From a bacterium (GTDB lineage Bacteria > JAMCPX01), in NCBI GenBank assembly GCA_021789095.1, contig JAJYJX010000093.1, positions 1 to 9,903 of the forward strand: a DNA stretch of 9,903 nt, written 5' to 3'. Positions 1 to 6,866 of this stretch are shown piece by piece. Position 1 is the first letter of the stretch. Every line of letters begins with the position of its first letter. The notes beneath the pieces were generated by a model that did no database searches, was not told the DNA's origin, and saw only the letters and a list, made by a program, of their open reading frames with translations. Position numbers and translations under genes: made by a program.

Positions 1-7
1 GGCATCT

Positions 8-2251
8 TCACCTCGATAGGGACAGCGCCCTATTTTCATTTAAAGAGTAATTATCCTTGTCATTCGGAACTTCCATTGAGAAAATGGGGCGCTGTCCCTG
101 CTTTGGGTACTGCGGCAGCCCCTTGAGATAGTCCGGATTATTCCGCTGGTGGCAGGTTGCGCACGTATCAAGGTTATTGTAATGCAGTGGGTCAAGAGAC
201 GCCACTTTATGATGGCAATTCCTGCACAGTCCGTGCATGGCATCCATATAACTCACAGCCGGCCTTTCAAGAGGGTTGTCCTGTAATTTGATAAACGAAC
301 TGCGTGCGATCATATATTTATGGCAGGACGTACATGGTGTTGCTGTCTTCAGTGACTTTACCGCATCAGGATCTTTATGACATTTGCTGCAGGACCGGTT
401 GCCCTCTAGTTTTTTAATATGAAAATCATGATTAAATATGTCCGTTGCAAGGTACATGTCCCTGTGGCAGGTCCTGCAGGATGTTGCCTGATTAAAGGGA
501 TAATTCATGTGATGGCAGAGCCGGCATGATGTGGTACCGGAGTTGGACTGCCGCAGGTTTTCGATGGTAAACCCCGTTAGAAAGACCGGAGGGGTTTTCT
601 CGGCTGGTGTAACGGAATTCACACTGGTGTCTCCGTTATCACTATAAGTACTTTCCAACGGGGTAAATATGAAGTGATTGATTTTCAGTCTATCAAACTG
701 CTTGTCGATCCACATCTGATGGGCTTTATGGTCAAAAACGACAAACCTGCCGTTATCATCGATAAAGAGCAATGCCTGCAGCTCCCGGGTATTTTTGTTT
801 GAGCTTTCAGCAGAAGACGCATCATTGACAATGCTATACGTGTATAGCGTCTGACCGGGCAAGGGAACCTTTTGTACCATGATACTACCCGATGCTTTCA
901 CCGGTGTCCTGCGAAGGTCTTTCCCTGTTATTGCATGTCCGGGCAGCAGATAAATTCCTATGGACATTGACAGGATAAAGATCAGGGAATAGAGCGCGGT
1001 ATTGCCCATTCCCGTGGTGCCGAGATATGTATTGGAAACAGGGTCTTGAAACGGGAGCCCGGTATCCTCCTGCGAATGTTCCGCTTCTGATTCAAATACG
1101 GAAAAGTGTTCTACAAAAAAGAAAAAGACCAGGGTCGCAGCGGCAACTACGCCGATGCTGATGGCAAATTCAGTCCATGCCGGGAAATAATTGGTCTTTG
1201 TGGCCGGAATCGTGGCAATGCCCGATACATTAATGCGGTTCAAGACAACACCGAGCACCGCGCTGGCCGATCCTGCCAAAAGCCCTGCTTTACTCTGTCT
1301 GACTCTAGGAATGGAAAAAAGGATGATCGGAATAAACACGCTCAGGCATAATTCTATTATAAAGTCCGCTGTTTCCCATGCCGGCTTCGCAAGATAGAGA
1401 AGTTTGCCGTTATATGCAAGATCCCCGATCCTGATTGCCACATACAGTCCCATCACCAGTGCGCAGGCTTTCGCAAGACCTGAAAGCAGTCCTGTTTCCT
1501 CTTTTCGCTGGTAAACCCAGCCGCTCACCAGTGACTCCAGAATGACCATTGCAAGTCCAAGGCCGATGGCGGAAATAAAAAAGAGCCACGGCATGATCTT
1601 CGAGTACCAAAGAGGGTAAATGCGGAACGGCATGATCAAAAACAGGGTCCCGAGAGAAGACTGGTGCAGCGTGGAAAGCATGATGCCGAGTATGATCAAT
1701 GGAAGCGTGATGGTCTTGAGCACTTTATAGATCCCCGGAAACGGCATCTTTTCAAACACCACCGGAGCAAACTCCAGCGCAAGGACCGTAAAATACAGCA
1801 TAACGCACCACGCGACTTCAAAGAGTGCACTGTGCGGCTGCCAGTATATCATGGGATGCCATATGTCCCACCATCGGCCGAGATCAAAGATTAACCCGAC
1901 AATCACGGCGCCATAGCCCAGAAAAGCGGTAAGCACGGCAGGGCGGACAATCGAATGATAACGATGGATATGAAAGATATAAACAGTGGCAGCTATGACA
2001 AATCCGCCTGCTGCCAGAGCCACTCCGCCTACAACATCAAACCCGATCCACAGTCCCCATGGCGTCAGATCGGTAAGGTTTGTGGTAGCTCCAAGACCGC
2101 GTATCATACGGACTATGCCGACCGCCGCGCCGAGCCCTACCAAAAACCAGAGCCCCCCTTTTACAACCCTGACTCTCGGATTAGACCGGTATGGAGAATT
2201 GAAGGCCAATTCCAGAATAAATTGTATAAGTTTTTTTACGGACTTCCTCAT
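8..2251 (-). CDS. NrfD/HmcC-type membrane protein fused to a six-haem cytochrome c domain
   Basis: Predicted quinone-interacting membrane subunit carrying its own extracytoplasmic cytochrome. Residues about 30-385 contain roughly ten hydrophobic helices of the NrfD/PsrC/HmcC type. A further single membrane segment (about 420-436) leads to a polar domain with six CxxCH haem c motifs at C576, C592, C621, C640, C676 and C697. The F-N-H-D-F-H stretch near 606-611, ahead of the third motif, looks like cytochrome c3/c7. Ordinary HmcC/NrfD proteins are about 300-420 residues and lack haem c, so this is a fusion. It is the last of four coupled genes. Its ribosome site AGAGGTGAG overlaps the stop codon of the upstream ferredoxin gene, and ATG lies 7 bp beyond that stop. 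Likely role: electron exchange between menaquinol and periplasmic c-type carriers. The last ~30 residues are encoded by an inverted-repeat element and look unlike the rest. Confidence 0.9.
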   Translation of the reverse strand: MRKSVKKLIQFILELAFNSPYRSNPRVRVVKGGLWFLVGLGAAVGIVRMIRGLGATTNLTDLTPWGLWIGFDVVGGVALAAGGFVIAATVYIFHIHRYHSIVRPAVLTAFLGYGAVIVGLIFDLGRWWDIWHPMIYWQPHSALFEVAWCVMLYFTVLALEFAPVVFEKMPFPGIYKVLKTITLPLIILGIMLSTLHQSSLGTLFLIMPFRIYPLWYSKIMPWLFFISAIGLGLAMVILESLVSGWVYQRKEETGLLSGLAKACALVMGLYVAIRIGDLAYNGKLLYLAKPAWETADFIIELCLSVFIPIILFSIPRVRQSKAGLLAGSASAVLGVVLNRINVSGIATIPATKTNYFPAWTEFAISIGVVAAATLVFFFFVEHFSVFESEAEHSQEDTGLPFQDPVSNTYLGTTGMGNTALYSLIFILSMSIGIYLLPGHAITGKDLRRTPVKASGSIMVQKVPLPGQTLYTYSIVNDASSAESSNKNTRELQALLFIDDNGRFVVFDHKAHQMWIDKQFDRLKINHFIFTPLESTYSDNGDTSVNSVTPAEKTPPVFLTGFTIENLRQSNSGTTSCRLCHHMNYPFNQATSCRTCHRDMYLATDIFNHDFHIKKLEGNRSCSKCHKDPDAVKSLKTATPCTSCHKYMIARSSFIKLQDNPLERPAVSYMDAMHGLCRNCHHKVASLDPLHYNNLDTCATCHQRNNPDYLKGLPQYPKQGQRPIFSMEVPNDKDNYSLNENRALSLSR
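18..99. repeat. Large inverted repeat forming the 3' end of the cytochrome fusion gene
   Basis: Positions 18-37 and 80-99 are reverse complements at 19 of 20 positions (mismatch at 31/86), with a 42-bp loop. The core is GGGACAGCGCCC. Such GGGACAG...CTGTCCC palindromes with A/T-rich edges resemble REP elements associated with REP-family (RAYT) transposases; that link is from memory of the type, not a search. The hairpin lies inside the coding region and supplies the final residues. Confidence 0.75.
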
Positions 2252-2258
2252 GTTAATC

Positions 2259-3068
2259 TCACCTCTTGGACTGGTCGGACTTGTCAGACCTGTCGGATTT
2301 GTCCGACTTGCCCGCGCCCTTGTTCATCAGCCGCTCCCTGCGCTCGATGATCCAGTAGACCCCGTACATGCCCAGACCCATGCCGACGAAGATCTTCGGA
2401 ACCTTCTCAAGCACATCGAACACCCTTCCCGGAAGGGGCTCTTGGGGCAGGTCCTTTTCCCAGCTCAGGAAATCAAGAGAGATATCTGACACATAAAGTA
2501 CCGATGTACCGCCGACCTCGTGTTCGCCCCATACCCGGTTTATGTACCTGCCCGGTTTTTCGTTTATCCTCTTCCTGGCCTCGGCCAATAATGCATCCCT
2601 GTCACCAAAGATAGTGGCATGGGTCGGGCATGCCTTTATGCATGCAGGTTCTTTGATTTCACCGTTCTTAATCTTCTGATAACACATGATGCATTTCCGT
2701 ACATACGGGGTGGGGTCTGACCATGTATAGCGCGGAATACCAAATGGGCAGGACATCATGCAGTAACGGCACCCTATGCACAGTTTAGGATCATAGATCA
2801 CAGGGCCTTCCGGGGTCTTTTTCAGCGCACCAACAGGGCAGACCGATACACACGCGGGTGAAAGACAGTGCCTGCATTGCTGACGTATAAAGTGGTGATC
2901 CGGTTTTTTTATAATCGTTGTCCAACGTGCTGCGGAAAGGCTATCTATGCTTTTCTGCCACCGCCATGGCTGATCTTTGCCTGTATGGTTTATTTCTTTG
3001 CAAGCTGCCACGCAATTTTCACAGCCGATGCATTTTGTTATATCAGTTAATATCGCCCATGTACTCAT
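2259..3068 (-). CDS. HmcB-like 4x[4Fe-4S] ferredoxin subunit with C-terminal membrane anchor
   Basis: Electron-transfer subunit of the HmcB/HybA/DsrO ferredoxin family. Sixteen cysteines form four [4Fe-4S] sites: C13/16/19/23, C65/68/73/77, C97/100/103/107 and C126/129/143/147. The last has the long insertion between its second and third cysteines that is typical of this family. A hydrophobic segment at about 225-241 probably anchors the protein next to the NrfD-type subunit. No Tat or Sec signal is visible at the N-terminus, so the cluster domain is predicted to lie on the cytoplasmic side unless the partner is co-exported. The start codon overlaps the preceding stop (ATGA, 3065-3068), and AAGGAG lies at 3085-3080. 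The tail after residue 250 is a low-complexity K-S-D/R-S-D run encoded by a 9-bp tandem repeat and is unlikely to be part of the fold. Confidence 0.9.
   Translation of the reverse strand: MSTWAILTDITKCIGCENCVAACKEINHTGKDQPWRWQKSIDSLSAARWTTIIKKPDHHFIRQQCRHCLSPACVSVCPVGALKKTPEGPVIYDPKLCIGCRYCMMSCPFGIPRYTWSDPTPYVRKCIMCYQKIKNGEIKEPACIKACPTHATIFGDRDALLAEARKRINEKPGRYINRVWGEHEVGGTSVLYVSDISLDFLSWEKDLPQEPLPGRVFDVLEKVPKIFVGMGLGMYGVYWIIERRERLMNKGAGKSDKSDRSDKSDQSKR
2262..2306 (-). repeat. 9-bp imperfect tandem repeat coding for the HmcB tail
   Basis: On the minus strand, units such as TCGGACAAA, TCCGACAGG, TCTGACAAG and TCCGACCAG follow one another in frame. They encode S-D-K/R/Q triplets directly before the stop codon. 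Repeat expansion has apparently lengthened the C-terminus. Confidence 0.7.
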
Positions 3069-3781
3069 ACTCGTTCTGTCTCCTTATGTAAGGTAATTGC
3101 CACATTTTCACCCATGTCTGCGGGAAAATGCCAGCCAACCTCAGACATTAACTGAGATGTTGGCAGAAGGATAAAATGTGACATCTTGGTAAAAGGAATA
3201 AGTATCAATATTAAATCTCCTGAAAGGACATGGAACAGCATCATAAGGTGGTAGGGGAGAGGGTTAAACATTGGATGCATGGCAAGAAAGCCGCTGATAA
3301 ACGGGATCAGCAGCAGCGGCGGAAGGGAAAAATCCTGAAACCGGCTCAGCCTTCTGGAAAAAGGATTGACAACACGTCCAATAATCAGCACAAAGCCGGT
3401 CACTACGGTAAGGATCGCAAGTATGTCCGCTATACTATTGGGCAATCCAGGCCAGCTTATCCCTGTGCCCCTTTTCCAGAGGAGAATGTGCGCTCCTAAG
3501 AAGATTGGTGTCATGATCAAACCGACATGAAACAGTATGGATACAACGCTGTACCAGATACGGTTTTTAGACTGGTTTATAACCTGCTTAAAAGGGAAGA
3601 GCCATTTAAGGGTCGCAGCAATGAGCGTTTTCACAGGCAGTTTTTTGTCAGATGCCCTGTAGATTGCACGGACCAGATTTATGCCCGTCAAAACTATCAG
3701 ACGCGCAATACCAAGAATCATAATAGAAATGGATAAAAGAAACAGGGGGCCTCGAGCCCATGCCAATTGTGCTTCAATCAT
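3065..3781 (-). CDS. HmcE/DsrM-like NarI-family cytochrome b membrane subunit
   Basis: Five-helix membrane protein of the respiratory nitrate reductase gamma (NarI) type, as found in HmcE and DsrM. Hydrophobic helices lie at about 13-33, 80-101, 118-137, 154-172 and 180-198. Candidate haem b ligands are H85 and H98 in helix 2, and H184 and H202 near helix 5. The 18-residue spacing of the last pair equals that of H187 and H205 in E. coli NarI, so two b haems are plausible. The expected role is moving electrons between menaquinone and the HmcF-like subunit encoded immediately upstream. Start and stop codons overlap those of both neighbours by 4 bp (ATGA at each junction), and AAGGAG sits at 3792-3787. 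Haem assignment is inference from spacing, without an alignment program. Confidence 0.87.
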   Translation of the reverse strand: MIEAQLAWARGPLFLLSISIMILGIARLIVLTGINLVRAIYRASDKKLPVKTLIAATLKWLFPFKQVINQSKNRIWYSVVSILFHVGLIMTPIFLGAHILLWKRGTGISWPGLPNSIADILAILTVVTGFVLIIGRVVNPFSRRLSRFQDFSLPPLLLIPFISGFLAMHPMFNPLPYHLMMLFHVLSGDLILILIPFTKMSHFILLPTSQLMSEVGWHFPADMGENVAITLHKETERV

Positions 3782-5157
3782 AATTTCTCCTTCGCGCTTC
3801 TGCTTTCGTCTTTTGGTTGTGTCCCGAAATCAATTGCCTTAATTACGAGGTCATGGAGCCCTACTACCTCAACGTCTTCAAGTCCATTGTCTTCTAAAAC
3901 TTCCCGCAGTTGTTTTTTACAGTTTGCACACGGGGCAACAACATACCTGGCACCTGTTTCTTTTATCTGCCTCGCTTTGACCTTTCCTGCAGGTCCTGTA
4001 CGCCATTTCCTGATTTCATCGATGGACACCGTGCCGCTGCCGCCGCCGCAGCAGTAATTGAAAGGTCCATTCGGTGTCATATCCACGAAATCCGAGCAGA
4101 TAGCGCGCAGTATTTCCCGAGGCTGGTTAACTATCCATCCCGAGCGCGCGATATTACAGGGATCATGATATGTCACCCTGTCTTTTATAGTATTTGCCCG
4201 CAGATTGAGCTTGCCCTTTTCCAGCATTTTAAGCGTATATTCCATGATATTGATTACCGGAGGTGCATCATGGCCAAAAAAGTTCGGTATACCAACCTTT
4301 GCCGAGCGGGAGGCATGTCCGCACTCGCCGATAAGGACTATCTTGCTCTTCAGCCGCGTTACTTCTGCTACCTCCATCCTGACAATGCGATCCATCATGC
4401 GATCACTGTAAAAAAGCCCGTAATTAATCCCGTCATAGTACTTTGACCCGATTGTCCATGAACCGCCGGTTGCATGCATGACCGCAGCATTGCCCATGAG
4501 GGTGTCGGGCTCTAAAAGGTAGTCGCTGACTGCCGGGAAAAAGACCATCTCTGCACCTGCATTGTCAATGGGGAATTTGACCGGCTGGCCGTACTTTTCC
4601 ATGATTTCCCCTTCCAGAAATTCACAGGTATCCTGCAGTGCTGGAAGCGGAATAGCAGATGTGTTGTGTGTCCTTCCCTCGAGCTGCTCGCGCGTAGCCA
4701 CTACCAGTGCCTTGGGTACTATTCCTATCTCGGCCAATGCCCAACGGCCTATATGGGTTATCATGCCGTGGTCAATACCCATGGGACAGAAGAACTTGCA
4801 CCTGCGGCATGCGGTGCAGTGGTAAAGTTCCTCTGCCAATTGATCAATGTAATCATCTGTAAGTGTAAAACCATTCCACAGTCTTGTTCTTATCATACCT
4901 GAAATAGTGAAGTACCGGCGATATACCCGCAGTACCAGTTCCGATCGCCAGCAGGGAACATCTTTTATGTTATTCGTGGTAAGGTAAATCGGGCAGGCAG
5001 CACTGCATCTTGAACATTTTGCAGTTAATCTGGAATATGCGTCCAGCACTGGACCATAATTTGAATATTTAATGATAGCGGCAAATGCATCCAGAAAACG
5101 GCGTGGACGGTCTTTTAACTCGAACGGCTCAACATAATAACTGTATTGGCTTTTCAT
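3778..5157 (-). CDS. HmcF/DsrK-like CCG-domain Fe-S oxidoreductase (HdrD-type), first gene of the operon
   Basis: Predicted cytoplasmic Fe-S protein of the HdrD/DsrK/HmcF type, which in characterised relatives passes electrons to or from thiol/disulfide partners. Cysteines for two cubane clusters are C48/C51/C55 with a possible fourth ligand at C69, and C114/117/120/124 followed by P-M-G. The C-terminal half carries one CCG domain: C334 (in HDPCN), C369-C370 (in NYCCGGG), and C410/C413 (PCANC), the signature of the non-cubane [4Fe-4S] disulfide-reduction site. C279 in G-E-C-G-H is also conserved in the second copy in this window. ATG at 5157 is preceded by AAAAGGTGAT (5170-5161). A sigma-54 promoter lies about 65 bp upstream. 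The gene overlaps the HmcE-like gene by 4 bp. Substrate is unknown; the protein is about the usual length. Confidence 0.9.
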   Translation of the reverse strand: MKSQYSYYVEPFELKDRPRRFLDAFAAIIKYSNYGPVLDAYSRLTAKCSRCSAACPIYLTTNNIKDVPCWRSELVLRVYRRYFTISGMIRTRLWNGFTLTDDYIDQLAEELYHCTACRRCKFFCPMGIDHGMITHIGRWALAEIGIVPKALVVATREQLEGRTHNTSAIPLPALQDTCEFLEGEIMEKYGQPVKFPIDNAGAEMVFFPAVSDYLLEPDTLMGNAAVMHATGGSWTIGSKYYDGINYGLFYSDRMMDRIVRMEVAEVTRLKSKIVLIGECGHASRSAKVGIPNFFGHDAPPVINIMEYTLKMLEKGKLNLRANTIKDRVTYHDPCNIARSGWIVNQPREILRAICSDFVDMTPNGPFNYCCGGGSGTVSIDEIRKWRTGPAGKVKARQIKETGARYVVAPCANCKKQLREVLEDNGLEDVEVVGLHDLVIKAIDFGTQPKDESRSAKEKL

Positions 5158-5175
5158 AGTATCACCTTTTACTGA

Positions 5176-5253
5176 AATTCAAATTCTGCTAAAATAATCT
5201 TTTCTCCCATTCTATTAAATAGCAATAGCTATGCCAGTGTAGGAATTTGAATT
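5176..5253. repeat. 11-bp inverted repeat flanking the sigma-54 promoter
   Basis: AATTCAAATTC at 5176-5186 is the exact reverse complement of GAATTTGAATT at 5243-5253. The arms lie either side of the -24/-12 element. They could be a binding site or a chance match in AT-rich DNA; no function can be assigned. Confidence 0.4.
5221..5236 (-). promoter_or_regulatory. sigma-54 (-24/-12) promoter for the hmc-like operon
   Basis: Read on the minus strand the site is TGGCATAGCTATTGCT. This matches the sigma-54 consensus TGGCAC-N5-TTGCW with the correct GG-to-GC spacing and one change in the -24 hexamer (T for C). The predicted start of transcription is about 5210, giving a leader of about 53 nt before ATG 5157. 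The adjacent divergent gene encodes a sigma-54 activator, which strongly supports use of this promoter. Confidence 0.78.
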
Positions 5254-5293
5254 CTCCCTCATTCTTTCTCTCTTCACGGGCTGACCGACAATT

Positions 5294-5383
5294 GTCATTC
5301 TGAGGCGTAACCGAAGAATCTCGTTTTGTAACTCATTAAAAAGACTGGATTCTTCAGGGCACTATGGCGCCATTCAGAATAAC
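5294..5383. repeat. Dispersed-type intergenic inverted repeat (CATTCTGAG...GAAGAATC)
   Basis: The left half begins GTCATTCTGA (5294-5303) and ends GAAGAATC (5313-5320). The right half, inverted, has GATTCTTC (5348-5355) and TCAGAATAAC (5374-5383). The inner arms pair exactly over 8 bp and the outer arms at 9 of 10. CATTCTGAG...GAAGAATC modules are familiar as repeated intergenic elements in many bacterial genomes, so this looks like a miniature mobile or REP-like element. It lies between the activator sites and the sigma-54 promoter. AATTGTCA occurs near both ends (5290-5297 and 5401-5408), a possible but unproven target duplication. Confidence 0.55.
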
Positions 5384-5440
5384 CAATATGTTATTTTTTG
5401 AATTGTCAGATAGCCTCCACGGAGAAAGAAGGCAAGGTGA

Positions 5441-5458
5441 ATTACATACAAAATATCT
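5441..5458. repeat. 18-bp shared intergenic sequence, copy 1
   Basis: ATTACATACAAAATATCT here differs by one base from 7016-7033 (ATTGCATACAAAATATCT). The copies lie upstream of the sigma-54 regulator gene and upstream of the second hmcE-like gene. It may be a shared operator; copy 2 abuts a -35 box. Confidence 0.5.
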
Positions 5459-5463
5459 GCTTA

Positions 5464-5481
5464 TGTTTTAAAAATGAAACA
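5464..5481. promoter_or_regulatory. Putative activator-binding dyad, site 1
   Basis: TGTTTT-AAAAAT-GAAACA, flanked by A and T. It has the dyad plan of sites bound by Fis-type helix-turn-helix dimers of sigma-54 activators (TGT-N12-ACA). Its centre is 31 bp from an equivalent second site, about three helical turns, so two dimers would sit on the same DNA face. It is about 240 bp upstream of the operon's -24/-12 promoter. Confidence 0.65.
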
Positions 5482-5494
5482 TGTCTCACGAGGA

Positions 5495-5512
5495 TGTTGC
5501 AAAGATGAAACA
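5495..5512. promoter_or_regulatory. Putative activator-binding dyad, site 2
   Basis: TGTTGC-AAAGAT-GAAACA, flanked by A and T. It shares the half-sites and the six-base spacer pattern (AAANAT-like) of site 1. It ends 19 bp before the regulator's ATG, so occupancy could also repress or tune the regulator gene itself. Confidence 0.65.
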
Positions 5513-5531
5513 TATGTGCTACATTTAAAAT

Positions 5532-6866
5532 ATGGTACGACTTGATAATAAATTCTTCCCACTGATTTTTGACACTATCTCTCATGGTATTTTTACCATT
5601 GATGAGGCAGGCAAAATTACTTCCTTCAATAAGGCAGCCGAGGAGATCTCGGGCTATAGTGAAGAAGAAGTAATAGGTATACCGTGCGCCGAGGTCTTCC
5701 GGACGGATATCTGTCAGGAGCTCTGTCCCCTAAAACAGAGCATAGTGAGTCAACAGCGTATTGAAAACCGCGAGGTCAAGGTATTAAAAAAGAATGGACA
5801 TCGAATTCCGATTTTTATCTCCACCGCTGCACTGATCAATGAAGAGGGCAGAGTAATTGGCGGAGTGGAGATGTTCAGGGACATCTCCACTGAAAGCGAA
5901 CTAAAAAAACAACTGTACAGTTCCTACAGTTTTGAAGATATCATTACGAAAAGCCCTGCAATGAAAGGTGTACTGGAAATGTTGCCGTTAGTGGCGGTAA
6001 GCCAGAGTACAGTCCTGATTAACGGCGAAAGCGGAACAGGCAAGGAGCTGGTGGCAAGGGCCATTCATAATCATGGTCCCAGATGTAAGTGTCCTTTTGT
6101 TGCAATCAACTGTGCGGCACTGCCGGATACCTTGTTAGAATCCGAGCTTTTCGGCTATACACGAGGGGCTTTCACCGATGCAAAGAAGGACAAACCGGGA
6201 CGCTTTGCCCGTGCGGAAAAGGGAACACTTTTTCTTGATGAGGTCGGCGATCTCTCTCCGGTAATCCAGTCAAAACTTTTGCGTGTGCTCCAGGAAAAAG
6301 AATACGAACCGCTTGGTTCTAATCAGCCGATCAAGGCCAACGTTCGGATCATCGCGGCCACCAATAAAGATCTGGCCCGCGAGGTACAACGCAAAAAGTT
6401 CCGCCAGGATCTCTTCTTCCGCCTTAATGTGGTTAATATCAATCTACCTCCCTTGCGTGACCGAAGAGAAGACATCCCGCTGTTGATCAACCACTTTATC
6501 CAGCATTTCAACGCTGTCCAGGCACGGCGCATCTTACGCTGCTCGGAACGCGTCATGGCTGCCCTTATGAAATATGAATTTCCCGGAAATGTACGGGAAT
6601 TAGAGAATGCCATAGAACATGCCTATGTTGTCTGTGACGGTGATACTATTCGTCTGGATCACCTCCCATCGCATATCGTTGCTGCTTTTTCCCAGCAGTT
6701 AGGCCCGGATGATAACCTTTCCCGCCCTCTGGAGGACGCCGAAGCTGATGTTATCCGCAACGCCATCACAAAGAACAAAGGGAACCGTAATTTAACAGCA
6801 AAGGAACTCGGTATATCGCGGAACACATTGTGGAGAAAAATGAAGAAATACAAGATAGAATATTAA
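5532..6866 (+). CDS. PAS domain sigma-54-dependent transcriptional activator
   Basis: Bacterial enhancer-binding protein without a receiver domain. It has an N-terminal PAS domain (about 7-118), a sigma-54 AAA+ domain (about 135-370), and a Fis-type helix-turn-helix (about 403-440). Visible motifs are Walker A G-E-S-G-T-G-K (165-171), the sigma-54 contact loop as GAFTDA (212-217) instead of the common GAFTGA, Walker B with F-L-D-E (234-237), the arginine-finger region R-Q-D-L-F-F-R (291-297), and F-P-G-N-V-R-E-L (350-357). The PAS domain carries C52, C61 and C65, which suggests redox or metal/cofactor sensing. It is transcribed divergently from the hmc-like operon, whose sigma-54 promoter it probably activates through the dyads at 5464-5512. 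An in-frame TAA at 5526-5528 fixes ATG 5532 as the earliest ATG start. No clear Shine-Dalgarno sequence precedes it. Confidence 0.93.
   Translation: MVRLDNKFFPLIFDTISHGIFTIDEAGKITSFNKAAEEISGYSEEEVIGIPCAEVFRTDICQELCPLKQSIVSQQRIENREVKVLKKNGHRIPIFISTAALINEEGRVIGGVEMFRDISTESELKKQLYSSYSFEDIITKSPAMKGVLEMLPLVAVSQSTVLINGESGTGKELVARAIHNHGPRCKCPFVAINCAALPDTLLESELFGYTRGAFTDAKKDKPGRFARAEKGTLFLDEVGDLSPVIQSKLLRVLQEKEYEPLGSNQPIKANVRIIAATNKDLAREVQRKKFRQDLFFRLNVVNINLPPLRDRREDIPLLINHFIQHFNAVQARRILRCSERVMAALMKYEFPGNVRELENAIEHAYVVCDGDTIRLDHLPSHIVAAFSQQLGPDDNLSRPLEDAEADVIRNAITKNKGNRNLTAKELGISRNTLWRKMKKYKIEY

Noticed and set aside
1955-2489. Plus-strand open frames opposite the HmcC/HmcB junction
   Set aside because: Proline- and arginine-rich translations without domains; the opposite strand encodes conserved Fe-S and membrane proteins.
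3910-4446. Long plus-strand open frame opposite the first HmcF-like gene
   Set aside because: Shadow of a clearly coding, motif-rich minus-strand gene; the product has no family features and no ribosome site.
5355-5370. TGGCGCCATAGTGCCC on the minus strand as an extra sigma-54 promoter
   Set aside because: The GC of the -12 box is one base off and TTGC is missing; it lies in the dispersed repeat.
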